Shown: piece by piece, positions 1-7,223 of the stretch
Layout: the number at the start of each line of letters is the position of its first letter
How positions within the stretch are numbered: position 1 is the first letter of the stretch
NCBI GenBank assembly: GCA_904381335.1
Contig: CAJFIN010000005.1
Span: forward strand, 1 to 44,724
Length of the DNA: 44,724 nucleotides
Source of the DNA: Candidatus Neoanaerotignum galli
GTDB lineage: Bacteria; Bacillota; Clostridia; Lachnospirales; Anaerotignaceae
Direction of reading: 5' to 3'
The notes under the pieces: model-generated
What the model saw: only the letters and a program-made list of their open reading frames with translations
What the model was told of the DNA's origin: nothing
The model's database searches: none
Position numbers and translations under genes: made by a program

Positions 1-278
1 CAGGCGAAAAGCTCCTGTAAGCTCATTTTCACCAATTTGGTTTCCACTTTATCCATCTTATTAAAAATGGCATCGCTGATAAAATGGGCGACCAAAAGAT
101 AAAATAAAAATCCAAGTATAATGCCTACGGCTGCCGGCATATATCCCGGCAAAGCCGTCCAAATTTCTCCATTTGCTTCGATGACTGCCGCTGCAATAAA
201 ATAAACGGCTGCACCAAAGGCGATGCTAATACTCAGTTCCAATAACTTTTTTAGCACAGCCCGATCCTCCTGTTCCAT
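1..278 (-). CDS. YacL-like PIN/TRAM membrane protein, N-terminal part (cut by window edge)
   Basis: This partial gene reads leftwards off the window and gives about 92 residues beginning MEQEDRAVLKK. Two hydrophobic segments are visible, at about residues 13-33 and 46-67. They are followed by an amphipathic stretch (ISDAIFNKMDKVETKLVKMS) ending in LQELFA. This membrane-anchor layout, and the position directly downstream of carD, match the YacL family, which has an N-terminal transmembrane region and then a PIN nuclease-like and a TRAM RNA-binding domain. The PIN and TRAM parts lie outside the window, so the assignment rests on the N-terminus and on context. The ATG follows a weak GGAAA. It is 32 bp downstream of carD and probably cotranscribed with it. 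Confidence 0.6.
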   Translation of the reverse strand, partial: MEQEDRAVLKKLLELSISIAFGAAVYFIAAAVIEANGEIWTALPGYMPAAVGIILGFLFYLLVAHFISDAIFNKMDKVETKLVKMSLQELFA

Positions 279-310
279 TTTCCAAAAAAAACCTGTCTTT
301 GTTTATTGTA

Positions 311-790
311 TCAACGGAACAGCATTTTGGCAAGATAATCTTCTGCTTTTTCTCTTTCCATCTGGGCAGAAAAAGCAATCTCACTGGCTAAAATTTGTTT
401 TGCATTATGGAACATTTTCTTTTCTGCGCTAGAAAGGCCTCTCTCCCGTTCCCGCAGCGCCAAACTCCTGGCCACTTCTGCCACACCGTCTAAGCGGCCG
501 GAACGGATCTTTTCCAAATTTTCTTTATAGCGTAAATTCCAGTTGGCCTGCACTTTCACCGCCTGATGAACGGTTTGTTCAATGGTCTTTTCAATGGTTT
601 CCATGCTGCTGATGGGCCGCAGTCCAATGCGGTCTGTTTTTCCTGCCGCCACTTTTATTTTCAAATTCCCATTGGGAATTCGGATAATATAATGGCAGTT
701 TTCCACGGTATGATCCTCTGCTTGCTCGATCTCATCAATGATCCCGGCTCCATACATGGGATATACGATTTTGTCTCCGACTTCAAACAC
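311..790 (-). CDS. carD: CarD/CdnL-family RNA polymerase-binding transcription regulator
   Basis: The 159-residue protein starts MFEVGDKIVYPMYGAGIIDEIE, the classic start of the CarD_CdnL_TRCF Tudor-like RNA-polymerase-interaction domain (about residues 1-60). It continues with a helical C-terminal half rich in Arg, Glu and Leu (about 75-155), which in the family contacts DNA at the upstream edge of the promoter bubble. Members bind the RNAP beta lobe and modulate open-complex stability, often at rRNA and housekeeping promoters. The length is normal for Firmicute CarD (about 155-165 aa). Two tandem promoters lie upstream at 835-899. The YacL-like gene follows at once, an arrangement commonly seen in Firmicutes before ispD/ispF. 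Confidence 0.9.
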   Translation of the reverse strand: MFEVGDKIVYPMYGAGIIDEIEQAEDHTVENCHYIIRIPNGNLKIKVAAGKTDRIGLRPISSMETIEKTIEQTVHQAVKVQANWNLRYKENLEKIRSGRLDGVAEVARSLALRERERGLSSAEKKMFHNAKQILASEIAFSAQMEREKAEDYLAKMLFR

Positions 791-834
791 TTTTCACACC
801 TTCTTTTCTCTTCTTCGCGCCGGTTCACTGCTTT

Positions 835-863
835 ATTATATCACAAGCATTGACAGAAAGCAA
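835..863 (-). promoter_or_regulatory. carD promoter P2 (proximal)
   Basis: A TATAAT -10 box (835-840 on the plus strand as ATTATA) is preceded by TTGCTT (858-863) with a 17-bp spacer. The predicted start lies about 35-40 bp before the carD ATG. Confidence 0.65.
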
Positions 864-870
864 ACAAATT

Positions 871-899
871 ATTTTATCAGTATCTTCTTTCACTGTCAA
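871..899 (-). promoter_or_regulatory. carD promoter P1 (distal)
   Basis: TTGACA (894-899) is separated by 17 bp from TAAAAT (871-876), reading leftwards towards carD. The -35 box is a full consensus match. It lies just upstream of P2, so carD seems to have tandem sigma-A-type promoters. Confidence 0.65.
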
Positions 900-954
900 T
901 AGATTTTGACAGAAATTTTCATTTCTTTTTCGCCCAATGGCATTAAAATTCCAC

Positions 955-983
955 AAAAAAAGGACGGGCTAAAACACCCGTCC
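955..983 (-). terminator. Rho-independent terminator of the uxaA/larA-like operon
   Basis: On the minus strand a 7-bp perfect stem (GGACGGG paired with CCCGTCC, 8-nt loop) is followed by a run of seven T. It lies 15 bp past the stop codon of the LarA-like gene. Confidence 0.85.
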
Positions 984-997
984 CAACAAAAACTTTC

Positions 998-2257
998 TTA
1001 TTCCAACACCGGCAGTAAAGCGTCATTTTCATCAAAATGCAGCGTAAACGGACCAGAAATCACCTCAATCCCAGGCCGATCCTTTAATTCTTCATATACT
1101 GCCTCCGAAACAGCTAATTCTTCCAGCGCATTGGTATTTTTGATATATGCCATGCGGCAAGTAGATGGTTCTGTCACACAAGCCGCTCTCAGCGCCACTT
1201 CCACTGCTTCTTTATCATTCCGCGCCACACAGGGGATCTTCGCTTGATGCAAGCACAGGCTAGTGGTGCCCGTCAGTGCCGTGGCATCAATTTGGATCTT
1301 ATCAAAAGCCCGCCGGGTAATCAGATCTACCACGCCCAGGCCCATGGCATTGCCATGGGATTCCTCAGTAAAATCCAACACAGTGACAATACGGATCTTT
1401 GGTTTTTCCGGCTCTTTTTGACCGGTAATGCAGATACGGCCCACCACTTTGGTATCCACACAAGTGCCGGAGATATTTTTGCCTGCCTCCTGCACCAGTA
1501 ATACATCCAAATCATCCATGGGCAACCGTACAGTTTCTTCTTTTACCTTTGCCAACAGTGCCGCTTCTTCTTCTTCCAGTATCTCAGGCAGGAAAGGCAC
1601 AATCCGGCTGGTCTCATGTTTCCAGTTTTCTGTGATGGCAATGGCAAATGCCACCGGTATCTTTTCCAGCAGCATATGAGCCGCATCGCGTATTGCATCG
1701 CCATATCCAATGGACAAGGCTTTTGCATGAACCATCTGCGCCCCCATTGGGTTACCAATACCAATTGCCAGTAATTTCAAAATACCGCTTTCGGTCCGAT
1801 CTTCAAAATCCGTATGAGGCTTAATGCGGTTCATCAAAATGACCCGGTCAAAAGAAAAAGCCAACGGATTGCCATATACTTTTGCTCCATGGGGCGTGGT
1901 GCCCAATTCCAGCGCCTCGGCGCTGCACTGAATGGCTGCACCTACGGTTGATTCTGTAATGCCCAGGGAGGCCAGCATTTCCCGTTGACCTTCCGCATTG
2001 CCATTGCCGTGGCTGCCCATAGCGCCAAATACCGTTGGTATGCCGCCCATCCGTTTTACATTAGCCACCACTTCTTTAACAATGGTATCCATATGGCTAA
2101 TGCCACGGCTGCCCACAGCAATGCCCACAGTTTTTCCTTTTAAATCCGCAGCCCGATCGCCTACTTGGTCAAACGCCGCTGCCACAGCCGCCGGAATATC
2201 CTCCAGCACCACGGCGGGCATATGTTGTTTTATCTTCCAAAATTTCATTTCTTCCAT
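998..2257 (-). CDS. LarA-like (DUF2088 / nickel-dependent racemase superfamily) protein
   Basis: The 419-residue protein resembles the lactate racemase LarA N-terminal domain superfamily. It has an early GSRGISHMDTIVKEV segment (about residues 49-63), a glycine/His motif SHGNGNAEGQ (about 83-92), and a central NRIKPHTDFEDRTESGILKLLAIGIG stretch that supplies candidate catalytic His, Lys and Asp. Characterised LarA enzymes interconvert 2-hydroxy acids using a pincer nickel cofactor built by LarB/LarC/LarE; those maturation genes are not in this window. It is the last gene of an operon with both UxaA subunits, which suggests a role in epimerising or processing a sugar acid. The family call is moderately secure. 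The substrate, and whether it needs nickel, are unknown. No signal peptide or membrane segment is seen, so it should be cytoplasmic. Confidence 0.6.
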   Translation of the reverse strand: MEEMKFWKIKQHMPAVVLEDIPAAVAAAFDQVGDRAADLKGKTVGIAVGSRGISHMDTIVKEVVANVKRMGGIPTVFGAMGSHGNGNAEGQREMLASLGITESTVGAAIQCSAEALELGTTPHGAKVYGNPLAFSFDRVILMNRIKPHTDFEDRTESGILKLLAIGIGNPMGAQMVHAKALSIGYGDAIRDAAHMLLEKIPVAFAIAITENWKHETSRIVPFLPEILEEEEAALLAKVKEETVRLPMDDLDVLLVQEAGKNISGTCVDTKVVGRICITGQKEPEKPKIRIVTVLDFTEESHGNAMGLGVVDLITRRAFDKIQIDATALTGTTSLCLHQAKIPCVARNDKEAVEVALRAACVTEPSTCRMAYIKNTNALEELAVSEAVYEELKDRPGIEVISGPFTLHFDENDALLPVLE

Positions 2258-2276
2258 GCGTTCTTTCCCGCCTTTC

Positions 2277-3437
2277 TCAGGTTAACACCGGCGAAATGCG
2301 GTAGAGAGAAAATTCGCGGTGTCCCAATGTCTCTGCCGCAGACTCCGCTCCTTCTGCTGTTTTGCACACCATCTCAAAAATCTGTTGCCCCGCCTGATCC
2401 ACAGACAAATCGCCTGTTAAAATACCAGAAAGATCCAGATCAAAATTTTCTTTCATCCGTTCATAAATTGTGCCGTTCGCCGTCAGTTTTAATACTGGCG
2501 CAGCTGCAAAGCCCATGGGCGTGCCTCGGCCTGTGGTAAAGAGAATGATCTGTGCCCCGGCAGCAGACAGGCCCAAGGAACAAGCCAAATCATTCCCCGG
2601 TGTATCCACAAAGGTCACCCCTGCCTTTGTGGCAGCGCCACCGAAGGGAACTGCATCCACAATGGGAGCACTGCCAATTTTACAAATGCCGCCCAAAGAC
2701 TTTTCTTCAATGGTACTCAGACCACCGGCAATATTGCCGGGTGAGGGCTGTGTCCCCCGCAAATCCACTTTCAGATCCAGCGCCGTTTGCTCCATTTTCT
2801 GAATCGACTGCACAATAAATTCATACGTTTCTTGACGCTGGCACAAGGGGCGCAGCAGATTTTCTGCCCCCATCAGCTCCGTTGTCTCACCAAAGACCAC
2901 CTTGCCGCCCGCCGCGCATAATTTTTCCGTAAACACACCCACGGCAGGGTTGGAAGCAATGCCGCTGGAAAAGTCTGATCCCCCACACTCTACGCCAATG
3001 GTTAGATGGGAAATCTCTGTTTCTACCCGTTCATCTTTGGCCAACTGTGCCGCAAACTGTTTACAAATTTCAATGCCTTTTTCCACACAGAAGGTAGTGC
3101 CTCCCGTCTGCTGCATAATCATGGACGATGTGCGCGTACGATGCTGCCGGATGGCCTGTTCCAATTCTTCTGCATCAATTTCCTCGCATCCCAGGCCAAC
3201 CACCAGTACTGCACCCACATTAGGATGGCTGCCCATCCGCTCCAAACAATGAAAGGACAACTCCCGGTCAAACCCTAGCTGATCGCAGCCATAGGGATGG
3301 GTATACGCATCAGCGATCTCCACCCCCGCGGCGATCTGTTCCGCTAAATGATTGACACAGGCCACCGTAGGAATCACGGCGATCCGGTTTCTAACGCCAT
3401 ATCGCCCATCCTCCCGGGCAAACAACTTCAGCTTCAT
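2277..3437 (-). CDS. UxaA-family hydro-lyase, catalytic (C-terminal type) subunit
   Basis: The 386-residue protein matches the large domain of altronate/galactarate dehydratase (UxaA/GarD). Landmarks are an N-terminal GYGVRNRIAVIPTVACVNH-like segment, VVGLGCEEID (about residues 79-88), the TIGVECGGSDFSSGIASNPAVG motif (about 146-167), and a C-terminal LFTTGRGTPMGFAAAPVLK segment (about 299-317). Family members dehydrate sugar acids such as altronate or galactarate to 2-keto-3-deoxy acids, using a metal or Fe-S centre. In many anaerobes the protein is split into two genes, as here. Its ATG overlaps the TGA of the SAF subunit gene (ATGA), so translation is coupled, and the LarA-like gene follows 19 bp on. 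The exact substrate cannot be read from the sequence. Confidence 0.85.
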   Translation of the reverse strand: MKLKLFAREDGRYGVRNRIAVIPTVACVNHLAEQIAAGVEIADAYTHPYGCDQLGFDRELSFHCLERMGSHPNVGAVLVVGLGCEEIDAEELEQAIRQHRTRTSSMIMQQTGGTTFCVEKGIEICKQFAAQLAKDERVETEISHLTIGVECGGSDFSSGIASNPAVGVFTEKLCAAGGKVVFGETTELMGAENLLRPLCQRQETYEFIVQSIQKMEQTALDLKVDLRGTQPSPGNIAGGLSTIEEKSLGGICKIGSAPIVDAVPFGGAATKAGVTFVDTPGNDLACSLGLSAAGAQIILFTTGRGTPMGFAAAPVLKLTANGTIYERMKENFDLDLSGILTGDLSVDQAGQQIFEMVCKTAEGAESAAETLGHREFSLYRISPVLT

Positions 3438-3727
3438 ACCAGATCCCCCCTTCCCCGCAGGCTTTCCATGTTATGGGTATGCACCCAGTCTCCCCGGTGT
3501 ATTGGGTCCGAACTTTGACCAATCACTTGGCCATACTTTATGATTTTTTCCCCTGCTGCCATCTCCCGTAAGGCGATTTTATGGCCCTGAGGAATGGGAG
3601 ATCGTGCCGTCAGGCGATCGCAGATCCGGTTTTGCCGGTCAGCAACCTCCACATTCTCCCCCGCCAAAACAGCCTGCAGCGCTGTCGCCACAGTGTCTTT
3701 GGCAGAAAGCAAAATTGCTCTTTTCAT
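3434..3727 (-). CDS. UxaA-family hydro-lyase, SAF-domain (N-terminal type) subunit
   Basis: The 97-residue protein is a stand-alone SAF domain like the N-terminus of UxaA/GarD. The typical block is PQGHKIALREMAAGEKIIKYG followed by IHRGDWVHTHNME (about residues 45-90). In full-length dehydratases this domain packs on the catalytic domain, and the HTHN motif lies near the active site, so this is the small subunit of the enzyme encoded next. It overlaps the catalytic subunit by 4 bp. Its ATG follows AGGGGG at a good distance and overlaps the stop of a 12-codon reading frame upstream. A long structured leader with its own promoter precedes it. Confidence 0.85.
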   Translation of the reverse strand: MKRAILLSAKDTVATALQAVLAGENVEVADRQNRICDRLTARSPIPQGHKIALREMAAGEKIIKYGQVIGQSSDPIHRGDWVHTHNMESLRGRGDLV

Positions 3728-3762
3728 TTTGGTTCCCCCTGACTATCTAAGCCTATCGTCAT
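3724..3762 (-). CDS. Possible 12-codon leader peptide coupled to the UxaA SAF subunit
   Basis: The mini reading frame encodes MTIGLDSQGEPK. Its TGA overlaps the ATG of the UxaA SAF gene (ATGA). A strong Shine-Dalgarno-like GGAGGTG (minus strand, 3780-3774) sits 11 nt before its ATG. The same GAGGTGG bases can pair with a hairpin loop in the leader RNA. It may be translated and couple translation to uxaA, or it may be chance: only its position and signals support it, and no codon run hints at attenuation. Confidence 0.3.
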   Translation of the reverse strand: MTIGLDSQGEPK

Positions 3763-4009
3763 ACTATGATGCCCACCTCCTCTGGCCCCGGGGAACTGCG
3801 CCCCTGGCAGGCCTGAGGTGGACTGGCCCATCATCGCTGCCAAACGATGCGGCCAAGAGATCCGGGGACTTGGCAGGGCGCAGTCTCCGCGTTATCGTCT
3901 CGGGCAGCTTTCCACACTGCCCACCCGGTATGCATCAACTGTTCCAAGACCTGTAAGCGTACAACGTTTGTAAGCAAGGACACAACGCTTGGTCGGAACC
4001 ATCTCGCAT
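3728..4009 (-). ncRNA. Structured 5' leader of the uxaA operon, candidate cis-regulatory RNA of unknown class
   Basis: From the predicted start near 4009 the minus-strand transcript runs about 280 nt before the UxaA ATG and is GC-rich. Visible helices (plus coordinates) are: 3941-3945/3995-3999 with 3948-3951/3991-3994 and 3955-3960/3985-3990 (15 bp with bulges, capped by a small ACAA/TTGT hairpin); 3902-3907/3917-3922 (GGGCAG/CTGCCC); and a 9-bp helix 3795-3803/3876-3884 enclosing three hairpins, 3852-3857/3869-3874, 3832-3836/3845-3849 and 3810-3813/3825-3828. The loop of the last hairpin contains CCACCTC on the RNA strand. It can pair over 7 bp with GAGGTGG at 3779-3773, inside a Shine-Dalgarno-like sequence. 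I could not match it to conserved cores of the common riboswitch classes, T-box, SRP, RNase P or tmRNA. A chance fold cannot be excluded. Confidence 0.5.
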
Positions 4010-4015
4010 ATTAGT

Positions 4016-4044
4016 ATATTAACATTCTTTTATACTGCTGTCAA
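4016..4044 (-). promoter_or_regulatory. Promoter of the uxaA/larA-like operon
   Basis: Consensus TTGACA (4039-4044) and TAATAT (4016-4021) are separated by exactly 17 bp on the minus strand. Transcription would start around 4009, immediately before the structured leader. Confidence 0.75.
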
Positions 4045-4534
4045 CGTTCTTTTCCTGGTTTTTCTGATTCGGTTTGCACAGATGAAACAGTGGTTTTTCC
4101 CTTTTTACACTATGGTTTCAGCACAAATATTCTACCCTTTAAAGCAGCATCTTTTTTCTTTGATTGATTTACTTTTACCATAAATCTCTCATCTTCGCTC
4201 CATCCTCCCTTCCATGGATCGGGGCAGCACGCTGTGTTCCTTGGCTTTTTCTTTCCTAGAAAAGTATGAGCACCCCCTCCTGCCGTACCGTTCCACCACA
4301 AACCAAAGCGGATATCCTCTGACCCTTAGACCGTTTTACCATGCTTAGGGATAAGGTTCTGTTTTGCCCATGTATCCTGAAACATCCATTTTAGTGAGAC
4401 TGATTCCTTCTTTTTGATTTCTGTCATCGGCATTGCCTTTACGTTCCATTTTTGATGAAGCTTGAGTGTTGTTTTATTTTGTAAAAAGGGTGGAAATTTG
4501 CCCTATGCCATAACACTATTTTCTGGATACAAAA
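4045..4534. other. Intergenic stretch without a recognisable gene
   Basis: AT-rich DNA lies between the uxaA promoter and the bidirectional terminator at 4535. Short open frames here have poor codon content and no ribosome binding site. Nothing else is supported. Confidence 0.5.
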
Positions 4535-4562
4535 AAGGACGGTCTTTTACCGTCCTTTTTAT
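4535..4562 (-). terminator. Rho-independent terminator (bidirectional) after the purMND-HD operon
   Basis: The stem GGACGGT/ACCGTCC with a CTTTT-type loop is flanked by A and T runs on both sides, so it can act in either direction. It lies about 170 bp past the stop of the HD gene, the last gene of the minus-strand purine operon. Confidence 0.75.
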
Positions 4563-4731
4563 TCTAAGCTTAGGGTAAACACCGAGGAAAAAGCACTCCC
4601 TGAAAGAAAGCAAATTGCTTTTCCCACATCCCATTTTCTTATTTGTTTTTTCCGACCAAAAGCCTTTGTTGCCGAATCAAACTCGTTTGATTTTTGACAG
4701 CCGGTTTCTGCACAGGGGTTTTCCTGTCGCG

Positions 4732-5316
4732 TTATTTCAGCACTCCGCTTTGATGCGCTGCCTCAATTATACCACGCATATAAGCGGCAATTTCTGCCGG
4801 ACCTGCAAATGTGATCGCATTTCGTTGTTCCACTTGCGCTTTCTTTACCTCATGCTCTTTCCAGCTGATCCAACCAGCAGCATCATTAAGCATCGTGGGC
4901 TGCACCCGATCTAAGATGGCGCAGAATTTTGCTTCTTCGCTTTGGCCCTCTTCAAACTCTCGCCAAAGTGAAAAAAACATCTCTTTTTGGTCTTCTGGCA
5001 AAAGGCCATAAAGCCGCTGGGCCGCTTCCATTTCCCGCTGGGCTTTGGTGGCATTGCCAGCTTCATCATAACAATAGGTGTCCCCGGCAAACACCTCCAC
5101 CAGGTCATGGGTCAGCATCATCATCAACGTTTTTTTCAAATCTGCCTTCGGGAAATATTCCGCAAAAACGATGGCCATCACCGCCGCATGCCAAGCATGC
5201 TCTGCATCATTTTCTAACCGGCTCTTATCAGCCAGATAGGTTTGGCGAATGACCTCTTTACTCTTATCTATGGCAAGCAAAAATGCAATCTGCTTGTCAA
5301 AGCGATCCGATGCCAT
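4732..5316 (-). CDS. HD-domain phosphohydrolase, HDDC2/YfbR-like 5'-nucleotidase family
   Basis: The 194-residue protein has the HD-domain metal ligands seen in the YfbR/HDDC2 branch: RLENDAEHAWH (about residues 33-43, His40 as first ligand), THDLVEVFAGD (His70-Asp71), and a late Asp near ILDRVQP. The R-x-E-x-x-A-E-H-x-W signature is typical of the 5'-deoxynucleotidase group that dephosphorylates (deoxy)nucleoside monophosphates. It is the last gene after purM-purN-purD, 15 bp beyond purD. Its AAGGAGG site overlaps the purD stop codon, so a role in nucleotide balance is plausible. The substrate is inferred from family and context only. Confidence 0.75.
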   Translation of the reverse strand: MASDRFDKQIAFLLAIDKSKEVIRQTYLADKSRLENDAEHAWHAAVMAIVFAEYFPKADLKKTLMMMLTHDLVEVFAGDTYCYDEAGNATKAQREMEAAQRLYGLLPEDQKEMFFSLWREFEEGQSEEAKFCAILDRVQPTMLNDAAGWISWKEHEVKKAQVEQRNAITFAGPAEIAAYMRGIIEAAHQSGVLK

Positions 5317-5331
5317 TGCCGATGCGCCTCC

Positions 5332-6594
5332 TTATTTTTTGATTCCGATATCATGGCGGAAATGTTTCTTTTCAAAATCCACCACTGCCACACCTTCATA
5401 AGCCCGTTTGATGGCCTCTTCCAGTGTTTTCCCTGTGCCTGTAATACCCAGCACCCGTCCACCATTGGTATAGAATTTCCCATTTTCCTGCTTTGTACCG
5501 GCATGAAATACCATCAGATTCTCCATTTGGCTGGCTTGATCCAATCCCGTGATTTCATAGCCCTTTTCATAGTGCTCTGGATAACCGCCGCTGGCTTCTA
5601 CCACACATACAGCAGCATTATCTTCCCATTGAATGTCCATCTGATCCAGCGTCTGATCGATACAGGCTTCCATAATATCCACCAGATCCGTTTTCAGCCG
5701 AGGCAGGACCACCTGAGCCTCCGGATCGCCAAACCGGCAGTTATATTCAATGACCTTCATCCCTTTAGGCGTCAGCATCAGGCCAAAGTACAATACGCCT
5801 TGGAACGGCCGGCCTTCTTTTGCCATCGCATCCACCGTGGGACGGAAGATTTCTTTCATGCAGGTTTCCGCAATTTCCGGCGTATAAATCCGGCTAGGAG
5901 AAAAGGTACCCATACCACCGGTATTTAACCCTTGGTCATTGTCATAGGCCCGCTTATGATCCTGGGCGGATACCATGGGGCAAACCGTTTTGCCATCACA
6001 AAAAGACAACACCGATACTTCCGGCCCGGTCAAAAATTCTTCAATCACCACTTTCGTGCCGCTTTTTCCGAATTTTTGATCTATCATCATTTCCTTCAGG
6101 CCTTCCACCGCTTCTTCCTGACTTTGACAGATCAGCACACCTTTACCCAGGGCTAGTCCGTCTGCTTTCAGCACAATGGGCGGTTCTTGGGTCAAAACGT
6201 AAGCTTTGGCTGTTTCAAAATCATCAAACGTTTCATACCCCGCCGTAGGGATATCATATTTTTTCATCAGCTCTTTAGAAAAAGCTTTGCTGCCTTCGAT
6301 AATCGCAGCATTTTTCCGTGGGCCAAATACCCGCAGGCCATTTTGCTCAAATACATCCACAATACCGCCTACCAGAGGGTCATCCATCCCCACTACCGTC
6401 AAATCAATCTTTTGCTCCTTGGCAAAGGCCACCAGGCGGTCAAATTCCATGGGGCCAATATTCACACATTCTGCATCCTGCGAAATACCGCCGTTACCAG
6501 GAGCACAGTAAATTTTTTCCACTCGCGGGCTTTGTTTCAATTTCCAAATAATGGCATGTTCTCTTCCGCCGCCGCCAACCACAAGGATTTTCAT
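5332..6594 (-). CDS. purD: Phosphoribosylamine--glycine ligase (GAR synthetase)
   Basis: The 420-residue protein begins [19 protein letters not shown], the PurD N-terminal glycine-rich loop. It has the ATP-grasp segments PIVLKADGLALGKGV (about residues 138-152) and a metal-binding NCRFGDPEAQVVLPRL (about 284-299). It catalyses the ATP-dependent joining of phosphoribosylamine and glycine to GAR, the second step of de novo purine synthesis, in the cytoplasm. The length matches the bacterial single-domain enzyme. Its ATG overlaps the purN stop (ATGA). The order purM-purN-purD with coupled starts supports one transcript from the promoter at 8343-8371. Confidence 0.97.
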   Translation of the reverse strand: MKILVVGGGGREHAIIWKLKQSPRVEKIYCAPGNGGISQDAECVNIGPMEFDRLVAFAKEQKIDLTVVGMDDPLVGGIVDVFEQNGLRVFGPRKNAAIIEGSKAFSKELMKKYDIPTAGYETFDDFETAKAYVLTQEPPIVLKADGLALGKGVLICQSQEEAVEGLKEMMIDQKFGKSGTKVVIEEFLTGPEVSVLSFCDGKTVCPMVSAQDHKRAYDNDQGLNTGGMGTFSPSRIYTPEIAETCMKEIFRPTVDAMAKEGRPFQGVLYFGLMLTPKGMKVIEYNCRFGDPEAQVVLPRLKTDLVDIMEACIDQTLDQMDIQWEDNAAVCVVEASGGYPEHYEKGYEITGLDQASQMENLMVFHAGTKQENGKFYTNGGRVLGITGTGKTLEEAIKRAYEGVAVVDFEKKHFRHDIGIKK

Positions 6595-7223
6595 GGCCGT
6601 GTCACTCTCCTCACTTTTCCATCAATCACTTCCGCTTCGCCTCGGCTTAGCAGCCGGATGGCCTCGGGAAGGATCTTCCATTCCGCCTCTTCCATCACCC
6701 GCTGCTGCAGCGTTTGTGGCGTATCATCTTCTCGCACTTCCACCGTTTTTTGCAGGAAAATCGGGCCACCGTCCGTTTCCTCATTGACAAAATGCACCGT
6801 AGCGCCAGTCACCTTTACGCCTCGCTGTAACGCCGCCTCGTGCACTTTCAGACCATAATAGCCCACACCGCAAAAAGACGGAATCAAGGACGGGTGGATA
6901 TTTAAAATTCGGTTTGGAAATGCAGCGATAAACTTTGGGCTTAATACGGTCATAAATCCAGCCAGTACCACTAAGTCTACCTTTGCCTGCTGCAGCACCC
7001 GAATCATTTCATCCATATATGCCTCGTTAGAAGGGAAATTCTTCTTTACCAAGGCTACGCCATCAACACCGGCATTTTTGGCCCTGGTCAGGGCATATGC
7101 CCCTTCCTTGCTGCTGATCACTTTCACAATTTTTGCCTCGGGAATCTGCCCACTTTGGATCGCATCCAATATCGCCTGCAAATTCGTGCCGCCGCCAGAA
7201 ACCAATACCCCGATGTTTAACAT
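6591..7223 (-). CDS. purN: Phosphoribosylglycinamide formyltransferase (folate-dependent)
   Basis: The 210-residue protein has the PurN start [20 protein letters not shown] and the formyl-transfer active site [19 protein letters not shown] (His in the HPSL motif). The metal/folate segment [17 protein letters not shown] contains the conserved Asp. It transfers the formyl group from 10-formyl-tetrahydrofolate to GAR, step 3 of purine synthesis. The gene overlaps the end of purM by 7 bp (ATGTTAA) and is coupled to purD by ATGA. It is about 10-15 residues longer than typical PurN, with the extra residues at the C-terminus. Confidence 0.96.
   Translation of the reverse strand: MLNIGVLVSGGGTNLQAILDAIQSGQIPEAKIVKVISSKEGAYALTRAKNAGVDGVALVKKNFPSNEAYMDEMIRVLQQAKVDLVVLAGFMTVLSPKFIAAFPNRILNIHPSLIPSFCGVGYYGLKVHEAALQRGVKVTGATVHFVNEETDGGPIFLQKTVEVREDDTPQTLQQRVMEEAEWKILPEAIRLLSRGEAEVIDGKVRRVTRP

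Noticed and set aside
3728..4009. Leader RNA as 6S, SRP, RNase P, tmRNA or a common riboswitch
   Set aside because: Conserved cores were not found. A short resemblance to the E. coli 6S 5' region (GGGCCAGTCC) is too small, and the hairpin layout is not one long rod with a central bubble.
3989..4183. Plus-strand open frame of 64 codons
   Set aside because: It has no ribosome site, runs through the uxaA promoter on the other strand and has noise-like composition.
5242..6858. Long plus-strand frames opposite purD/purN
   Set aside because: Antisense shadows rich in His, Phe and Arg; purD and purN on the other strand are certain.
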